Assembly: GCF_003400205.1 (NCBI RefSeq)
Contig: NZ_QUQV01000004.1
Location: forward strand, 124,001 to 188,000
Direction of reading: 5' to 3'
Length of the DNA: 64,000 bases
From: Bacillus sp. HNG
Lineage (GTDB): Bacteria > Bacillota > Bacilli > Bacillales > Bacillaceae_L
Part shown: positions 59,222-64,000 of the stretch, piece after piece
Position numbering within the stretch: the stretch's first letter is position 1
Layout of the letters: the number at the start of each line of letters is the position of its first letter
Made by a program: the position numbers and the translations under genes
The notes under the pieces: generated by a model
What the model was told of the DNA's origin: nothing
Seen by the model: the letters and a program-made list of their open reading frames with translations, nothing else
The model's database searches: none

Positions 59222-59656
59222 ATGTACGATATCAATGAAATAAAAGAAATTATTCCACATCGCTATCCGTTTTTATTGGTTGATCGAATTCTTGAACTGG
59301 AAGAAGGAAAACGTGCGCTTGGTATTAAAAATGTAACGGCAAATGAGGAGTTTTTTAATGGGCATTTTCCTGACTATCCAGTTATGCCTGGCGTATTAAT
59401 CGTAGAAGCCTTGGCACAGGTTGGTGCAGTGGCAATGCTTAAAAAGGAAGAAAACAAAGGCAGACTTGCTTTCTTTGCGGGAATTGATAACTGCCGTTTT
59501 AAAAAGCAGGTAGTCCCTGGGGATCAACTTCGTCTAGAAGTGGAAATCACGCGTCTTCGAGGGTCAATCGGTAAAGGAAAAGGAATAGCAACCGTAGACG
59601 GCGAACTTGTTTGTGAAACAGAAATCATGTTTGCGTTAGGCGAAAAAACAGAATAA
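59222..59656 (+). CDS. fabZ: 3-hydroxyacyl-ACP dehydratase FabZ
   Basis: This 144-residue hot-dog enzyme has [13 protein letters not shown], the catalytic His in [24 protein letters not shown] (with the catalytic Glu downstream in the same segment), and [11 protein letters not shown]. It dehydrates 3-hydroxyacyl-ACP in fatty-acid elongation. AGGGAGG precedes the ATG. Confidence 0.97.
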   Translation: MYDINEIKEIIPHRYPFLLVDRILELEEGKRALGIKNVTANEEFFNGHFPDYPVMPGVLIVEALAQVGAVAMLKKEENKGRLAFFAGIDNCRFKKQVVPGDQLRLEVEITRLRGSIGKGKGIATVDGELVCETEIMFALGEKTE

Positions 59657-59670
59657 GTTTATTTTGAAAA

Positions 59671-59702
59671 AGCAGATGGGGGAACCCATCTGTTTTTTTT
59701 TA
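59671..59702 (+). terminator. fabZ terminator
   Basis: Perfect stem CAGATGGG/CCCATCTG with a four-base loop and nine T. Confidence 0.93.
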
Positions 59703-59818
59703 TTCTCTTTTGATGAATTTGTAATTTCTTTGATACATTTTTACTCTTCGGGGAAAGCTAAGCGAAGACCAAGATGGTCACAACAATACTTAAAAGAAAG
59801 CAGAAAGGAGAATGTGCA

Positions 59819-60196
59819 ATGAACAACAAATGGTTCTTAAAGCTAATCGGGTCGCTCCTTGCCGTGTTTTTAATAACAGGCTGTAACAATGATGACCAAA
59901 ATCCCCCACCTGAGGATGATGGACTAGAAACACCTGGCGAGGATTTAAATGATAATAATAATAACAACATGGATAATAATGACCTCGATAACAATGTGAC
60001 TCCAGAGGAAGACGTTGTACCTGACAACAATGGTATGAACAACGGAGACCAAGACGTTGTTGAAGATGAGAATAATGACGGCGATCTTGACATCAACAAT
60101 GACGATGATGACAACGACAACAACAACGATCTGAGAGACGACGAAGTAAATCCTGGAGGAACAGGTGGAGCAGGCGGCGCTGGTAACGGTAAATAG
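59819..60196 (+). CDS. Asn/Asp-rich lipoprotein
   Basis: This 125-residue protein has a lipoprotein signal ending LITGC (cysteine about residue 21). The mature part is almost entirely Asn, Asp, Glu and Gly (for example NNDDDDNDNNND) and ends GGTGGAGGAGNGK. It is probably an unstructured, highly acidic surface lipoprotein. A cation-binding role is conceivable but unproven. ATG 59819 follows AAAGGAG; monocistronic. Confidence 0.75.
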   Translation: MNNKWFLKLIGSLLAVFLITGCNNDDQNPPPEDDGLETPGEDLNDNNNNNMDNNDLDNNVTPEEDVVPDNNGMNNGDQDVVEDENNDGDLDINNDDDDNDNNNDLRDDEVNPGGTGGAGGAGNGK

Positions 60197-60208
60197 TCAA
60201 CACGATTG

Positions 60209-60237
60209 AAAAAGGCAGGATTTTGTCCTGCCTTTTT
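60209..60237. terminator. Bidirectional terminator lipoprotein / ywpF
   Basis: Perfect stem AAAAAGGCAGGA/TCCTGCCTTTTT with a five-base loop between convergent genes. It overlaps the ywpF stop region. Confidence 0.93.
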
Positions 60238-60673
60238 AACTTTGTATTGGCTTTTTCTTTTCTTGAAGGCGGTTTTTGAATTCGGCAAGTAGCCCTTCAC
60301 CTTGTAGGCCTTGTTGAATAAGGTCGGTCAGAACAATCTCGGCCATGTTGAGTCGACTTGGAACTAAATTTCCCTCCAAAAGAACACTTACGCTATTGTC
60401 CATTTCTTTGATGATTTTAACTTCACCCATTAAAGAGGCAGGATCATTAGATTTTTTGGAAATGGTGACCTGGAGATTCAGCTTTGTATCATTTTGTTTT
60501 GCCTTTTCGAAAATGGATTTATACGATTTTTCAATAAAAGCTTCCACAATCCAACTGTTTTCCCCGTCCTCTTGATTGATGATCAATCCATCAATCAACG
60601 GTATTTCCTCAATACGACTAGGTTGTTCATCCTGGTGAAGAACCATAAGCGAAACCAATCTAAACGTTTTCAA
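60236..60673 (-). CDS. ywpF: YwpF-like protein
   Basis: This 145-residue soluble protein has the YwpF-family start MKTFRLVSLMVLHQDEQ and the middle EIPLIDGLIINQEDGENSWIVEAFIEKSY. It is found near fabZ and ssbB in B. subtilis as here. Function unknown. It is divergent from ssbB and convergent with the lipoprotein. Confidence 0.82.
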   Translation of the reverse strand: MKTFRLVSLMVLHQDEQPSRIEEIPLIDGLIINQEDGENSWIVEAFIEKSYKSIFEKAKQNDTKLNLQVTISKKSNDPASLMGEVKIIKEMDNSVSVLLEGNLVPSRLNMAEIVLTDLIQQGLQGEGLLAEFKNRLQEKKKPIQS

Positions 60674-60973
60674 TATCCTGACCTCCTTATATTTCGTTCG
60701 TACTATATCAGATAGTTAAATTATAGCATATTTACCTGTTTATTATATGGAGTAGACGTGGAAATGAACCAGAAGTTCTACCGTGAAAAAAATATGTAGA
60801 AATTTAGATAATGGTTCGTTACGAAAATTTCACGATAAAAAATATGGAAATTGTATGGTGAATTTCGAGTTTTGTAGAAAAAAGTCCTGGAATAATCCAT
60901 TTTTCCTTATTTTACCTATGTCGAATCCTGAAGTATGATAGCCTTGTTAGATTTAACCAAGGAGGAAAAATAC
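60674..60973. other. Divergent gap ywpF/ssbB
   Basis: 300 AT-rich bases without a gene. B. subtilis ssbB is activated by ComK, but I find no clean AAAAN5TTTT pair here. Confidence 0.4.
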
Positions 60974-61315
60974 ATGATTAATCAGGTGATTTTGGTAGGA
61001 AGATTGACCCGGGATCCGGACTTGCGTTACACCCAAGAAGGGAAAGCAATCGCTCATGTGACGCTTGCGGTTAGCCGGAATTTTAAGAATGCAGGAGGTG
61101 AAATTGACACCGATTTTGTGAACTGTACACTTTGGCGTAAGACAGCTGAAAATACGGCAAACTATTGTAAAAAGGGATCTATTCTAGGTGTAACAGGGCG
61201 AATCCAAACGCGTAACTATCAAAATAATGATGGAAAAAGGGTTTATGTAACGGAAGTGTTAGCAGATTCTGTGAAATTTCTAGGTGGAAAGCCAAGGGAA
61301 CTCGTTGAAAATTAA
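60974..61315 (+). CDS. ssbB: Single-stranded DNA-binding protein, short SsbB type
   Basis: This is a 113-residue OB-fold protein: [37 protein letters not shown] and [21 protein letters not shown]. It lacks the Gly/Gln-rich linker and acidic DDDLPF tip of SsbA, so it is the SsbB paralogue. That protein protects incoming DNA during transformation in B. subtilis. ATG 60974 follows AAGGAGG. Position near ywpF agrees. Confidence 0.92.
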   Translation: MINQVILVGRLTRDPDLRYTQEGKAIAHVTLAVSRNFKNAGGEIDTDFVNCTLWRKTAENTANYCKKGSILGVTGRIQTRNYQNNDGKRVYVTEVLADSVKFLGGKPRELVEN

Positions 61316-61350
61316 GGTTCTTGATGCTGAGAACTTGGGAGGAAACGATA

Positions 61351-61521
61351 ATGAAACAGGATGAAATCCAGTCTGTTAATGAAAAGCTAAATAAGCTTGC
61401 GATGGGAATTGCGCTACATCTGGAAACGTTACAGGGCCAAATCGGTGAACGGATGGATCAAATGGATCAAACCTATAATGAACGACTTTTACAAATTAAT
61501 CGAATGTTAGAAGGGAAGTAG
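61351..61521 (+). CDS. Small coiled-coil protein
   Basis: This 56-residue, helix-forming protein (IQSVNEKLNKLAMGIALHLETLQGQIGERMDQMDQTYNERLLQINRML) is similar in size and position to the small gene near ssbB in other bacilli. No named family. ATG 61351 has GGGAGG nine bases upstream. It starts 36 bases after ssbB and is probably co-transcribed. Confidence 0.65.
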   Translation: MKQDEIQSVNEKLNKLAMGIALHLETLQGQIGERMDQMDQTYNERLLQINRMLEGK

Positions 61522-61765
61522 GTATCGTATGAAAAATGTAAAAAAGAAATTCAGAATATGAAAAATGTATGTAAACCCTCTATCCATGCACCTCGCAACA
61601 AGAAACCTCGGTTGCCTTTTCAAAAATGATTCCTCAAGAGATAGATGGATACTTCGGCCATTCCTCATTTTTGCCAATCATGGTCACAACATGGTTGGCT
61701 TTTTCATATTTAAAATACAGAACATTTGTTCTTGGTTGTCAATGGATATATTTAAAAAATTCATG
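61522..61765 (+). other. Intergenic region with terminator
   Basis: It holds a terminator at 61673-61705 (stem GCCAATCATG/CATGGTTGGC with one mismatch, then five T) and a weaker GCAAC/GTTGC hairpin near 61596. The 73-codon frame at 61565 has no ribosome site and crosses the terminator. Confidence 0.6.
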
Positions 61766-61795
61766 TTGACAGGGGTAGTGTATTAATCATATAAT
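61766..61795 (+). promoter_or_regulatory. Sigma-A promoter of the GntR/ABC operon
   Basis: Consensus TTGACA (61766-61771), 18 bases, consensus TATAAT (61790-61795). The -10 is covered by the first operator. Confidence 0.85.
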
Positions 61796-61899
61796 ACATT
61801 GTGTATTAACCTATTGATACACGGTGTATTTTTTTATCATAGCTGTATGATGCGTTTAATACAGTTTTTTTATAAGTGGTGTATGAACCCCTTGATACA
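61779..61899 (+). promoter_or_regulatory. Four GntR-type operator palindromes
   Basis: Four 20-base sites of form TGTATnA-N6-TnATACA lie at 61779-61798, 61802-61821, 61844-61863 and 61880-61899. The first overlaps the -10 box, the others lie in the leader. They are the likely binding sites of the regulator encoded next. Confidence 0.85.
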
Positions 61900-61928
61900 G
61901 GGAGATGAAATTTTTAGGAGTTGGGTCT

Positions 61929-62294
61929 ATGGATATCAAATTTAACAATCGAGATCCCGTATACGTGCAAGTCATTCAGTATTTCAAGGAGCAAATTGCA
62001 AAGGGCTTTTTTGAACCAGGTCAGGAGATCCCGTCAAGAAGGGAATTGGCGAATCGGTTGAAGATTAATCCGAATACGGCGCAGCGTGCGTATAAAGAAA
62101 TGGAGGAACAAGGGTTGATTTTTACAGAAGGAAATTTACCAAGTCGCATTACGAAGGATGAACAGGTGTTGAAAATGGTTCGCGAGGAATTGATTTTGGA
62201 TGCAGTATCTACCTTTATTCAATCAGTTCGGTCCATTAATGTACCTTTACCAGAAGTCTTACATCTCGTTGAAAAAGAGTACGAAAAGGAATAG
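61929..62294 (+). CDS. GntR-family regulator, YtrA type
   Basis: This 121-residue protein has a winged helix (PVYVQVIQYFKEQIAKGFFEPGQEIPSRRELANRLKINPNTAQRAYKEMEEQGLIF) and only a short C-terminal helical part, the YtrA subfamily form, which regulates adjacent ABC transporters. ATG 61929 follows TAGGAG; a start at 61905 lacks one. First gene of the operon, probably a repressor at the four palindromes upstream. Confidence 0.88.
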   Translation: MDIKFNNRDPVYVQVIQYFKEQIAKGFFEPGQEIPSRRELANRLKINPNTAQRAYKEMEEQGLIFTEGNLPSRITKDEQVLKMVREELILDAVSTFIQSVRSINVPLPEVLHLVEKEYEKE

Positions 62295-62306
62295 GGGGGA
62301 TTTTAA

Positions 62307-62996
62307 GTGATTGAAGTAAAGAATGTAACGAAGAAGTTTGGCAGGAAGACAGTGTTGAAGGGTGTTAACTTTACTGCTGAAAAAGGAAAGATTACCTGTT
62401 TGATTGGCATTAACGGTGTTGGGAAAACAACGGTCATGAAGGCGATTATGGCGTTGACCCCAATTAATAGTGGAGAAATTCTCATTAATGGTGAAAAAAT
62501 TCATAAAGGTAGCTATGAAAAAGTAACGTTTATCCCAGATACAATTACGATGCTGCCACAAATGAAAATCAAAGAGGCATTTACATTTATGGCAGATTTC
62601 TATGACAGCTGGAATCCAAAACGTGCGAATGAACTGCTTGAATTTTTTAGACTAAAAGAAACGGATCGAATCTCAGAGTTATCAAAGGGAAATACGGCAA
62701 AGGTCAACCTTATCCTTGGACTTGCCTTGGATGTTGATTATGTTCTTATGGATGAGCCGTTTTCAGGAATTGATATTTTTAGCCGTGAACAAATTGCTGA
62801 AGTGTTTACGAGTCATTTAATTGAAGACCGTGGTGTGATTATCACAACCCATGAAATTAATGATATTGAACACTTAATTGATAAAGTCGTATTGCTTGAT
62901 GATGGTGTTGTGTTAAAAGAATTCGATACCGAAGAAGTGAGAGAGAATGAAGGGAAATCGGTAATCGATGTGATGAGAGAGGTGTACAAGGGATGA
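62307..62996 (+). CDS. ABC transporter ATP-binding protein, YtrB-like
   Basis: This 229-residue protein has Walker A LIGINGVGKTTVMKAI, Walker B VDYVLMDEPFSGID and the switch histidine in IITTHEIND. The signature is unusual, ELSKGNTAKVNLI instead of LSGGQ, as seen in YtrB-type ATPases. GTG 62307 follows AGGGGGG. It overlaps the permease by four bases. Confidence 0.88.
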   Translation: MIEVKNVTKKFGRKTVLKGVNFTAEKGKITCLIGINGVGKTTVMKAIMALTPINSGEILINGEKIHKGSYEKVTFIPDTITMLPQMKIKEAFTFMADFYDSWNPKRANELLEFFRLKETDRISELSKGNTAKVNLILGLALDVDYVLMDEPFSGIDIFSREQIAEVFTSHLIEDRGVIITTHEINDIEHLIDKVVLLDDGVVLKEFDTEEVRENEGKSVIDVMREVYKG

Positions 62997-63823
62997 AACG
63001 TTATTTAAAACTAGTGAACTTCGAGTTCTCTCGATTTTTAAAACTCTATCTTGTTTTGATTGGGGTTACGGTATTTTTTCAGGTGATTGGCGTTATATTT
63101 ACGTCAAAAAGATATTTAGGTAGAGCAGAGAGAGCAATGGTTGAGGATATGCTCTCAAAGAGTGATTTTATTTCACAATATGGGAAAATCTCGATGATCG
63201 ATTTTGTGCAGACCCTTTGGTTTATGGGGCCGATTATGCTGAGTGGAGCTACTTTACTGATTTATGTGTTTTTTATTTGGTATCGTGATTGGCTCGGAAA
63301 AAACACTTTCAGTTATCGTCTGCTTGTATTGCCAACAGCTCGATTGAACGTGTATTTGGCGAAGGCTACGACTATTTTCCTTTTTGTTTTAGGTCTTATT
63401 GCTGTGCAATTAGTGTTACTGCCTGTTGAAAGTCGAGTGTTACAGTGGATGGTTCCAGGGGAATTTCGTAATGATTTTACAATAGATGAAATCATGAATA
63501 TCAATTATTTACAGCTATTATACCCTAAATCATTTATGGATTTTATCCTCTACTATGGTACAGGATTGGCGGGAGTTTGCGTTGTTTTTACGGCTATTTT
63601 ATTTGAACGATCCTACCGATTAAAAGGAATTTTCTTAGGGATTCTTTATTGTGGAATCACGTTTCTTTTCCTTTTGTCACCACTACTAGTAGATGAATAT
63701 GTGTTAGGGAATTATTTTTATCCAAATGAACTGTTTTATCTGGTGGTTGGGGCAGGTTTAGTTGCCTGGGCTGCAGCCATCTGGATTGGCAATTATCTTT
63801 TAAATAAGAAAATAAGGGTTTGA
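62993..63823 (+). CDS. ABC transporter permease-like membrane protein
   Basis: This 276-residue protein has about six membrane helices (near 15-36, 75-98, 119-140, 181-203, 208-232 and 240-265). It is the likely partner of the ATPase before it, with YtrC/D-like topology. Substrate unknown. The start overlaps the ATPase stop. Confidence 0.8.
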   Translation: MKRYLKLVNFEFSRFLKLYLVLIGVTVFFQVIGVIFTSKRYLGRAERAMVEDMLSKSDFISQYGKISMIDFVQTLWFMGPIMLSGATLLIYVFFIWYRDWLGKNTFSYRLLVLPTARLNVYLAKATTIFLFVLGLIAVQLVLLPVESRVLQWMVPGEFRNDFTIDEIMNINYLQLLYPKSFMDFILYYGTGLAGVCVVFTAILFERSYRLKGIFLGILYCGITFLFLLSPLLVDEYVLGNYFYPNELFYLVVGAGLVAWAAAIWIGNYLLNKKIRV

Positions 63824-63840
63824 TGGGAGGTCACATACAT

Positions 63841-64000
63841 GAAACGATATTGGAAAATTCTCACGGTCTGTCTCGTTACGGTTATCGTGCTTGGAACTTT
63901 TTATATACAATCGAGTTTAGCTTCGGAGAATATACAAATTGAGTTTGAAAAAGTGAGTGGAGATGAGAGTCTTGTAGAGGATTTGGTTTTAAATGCTAAT
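63841..64000 (+). CDS. Exported or membrane-anchored protein, N-terminal part
   Basis: The frame starts at ATG 63841 behind GGGAGG and runs off the window after 53 codons. It has a hydrophobic segment (about 7-22, LTVCLVTVIVLGTFYI), then SSLASENIQIEFEKVSGDE. It follows the permease by 17 bases, so it is probably the fourth gene of the GntR/ABC operon. Family not recognised from this part. Confidence 0.65.

Noticed and set aside
59758-60300. 180-codon minus-strand frame opposite the lipoprotein gene
   Set aside because: It is an antisense shadow of the Asn/Asp-rich repeat (Ser/Leu/Pro-rich translation) and crosses a strong bidirectional terminator.
60674-60973. ComK box before ssbB
   Set aside because: B. 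subtilis ssbB is ComK-dependent, but no pair of AAAAN5TTTT motifs with correct spacing is present. The nearest candidate near 60860 has two mismatches in one half.
61565-61786. 73-codon open frame before the GntR operon
   Set aside because: No ribosome site, and it runs through a clear terminator and into the promoter.

Overview
The window is a chromosomal segment of a spore-forming, flagellated member of the Bacillaceae, outside the close B. subtilis group. The evidence is gene content (spoIID, spoIIQ, spoIIID, mbl, flhO/flhP, ywlG, ywzB, ywpF, a short ssb paralogue) and a gene order that follows the B. subtilis rpiB-ywlG-glyA-upp-atp-ywzB-murA-spoIID-spoIIQ and spoIIID-mbl-flhO-flhP-fabZ-ywpF-ssbB blocks. 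A complete membrane/hydrogenase-module complex I operon, absent from B. subtilis 168, sits between the atp operon and ywzB. Base composition is moderately AT-rich and even, so most of the window looks like resident chromosome.

Layout: 1-6.3 kb holds the rpiB end, ywlG, an ECF sigma/anti-sigma pair (sigM type), glyA, a minus-strand SPFH/ribbon-helix-helix pair and upp. 6.5-8.8 kb is a secreted subtilase where B. subtilis has mnaA. 8.9-16.5 kb is the F1Fo ATP synthase operon atpZIBEFHAGDC. 16.8-18.7 kb is a second ECF sigma factor with a DUF4179 anti-sigma. 18.7-20.9 kb is non-coding and repeat-rich: a 20-bp periodic array, a 52-bp periodic array split by an IS256-type element with a broken transposase and an intact 8-bp target duplication, and a nested inverted-repeat structure whose last arm carries the -35 of the nuo promoter. 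20.9-31.5 kb is nuoABCDHIJKLMN without nuoEFG. 31.8-37.7 kb has ywzB, a likely ywmB remnant, murA, spoIID, a VanZ-like gene, a second 52-bp array and spoIIQ. 37.8-43.5 kb has a DMP19-like gene, yxlEFG-like genes, a cupredoxin and vpr.

43.5-48.8 kb is a ywrC/ywrD/chromate-transporter-like locus with two pairs of half-transporters and pcp. 48.86-49.24 kb is a third, approximately 52-bp array. 49.4-54.5 kb is a CcpA-site-preceded module of a small membrane protein, DUF4212, sodium:solute symporter, CNMP-CBS-DUF294 protein and DnaQ-like exonuclease. 54.8-61.5 kb is the spoIIID-mbl-flhO-flhP-fabZ-ywpF-ssbB block. 61.7-64 kb is a YtrA-like GntR/ABC operon with four matching operator palindromes in its promoter region.

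The strongest unexplained signals are non-coding. They are the 52-bp arrays of three unrelated sequences, the 20-bp arrays with a GATAA/CAATA core, the nested cruciform at the nuo promoter, and dispersed structured elements between genes. No CRISPR array, rRNA or tRNA gene, or prophage was seen.
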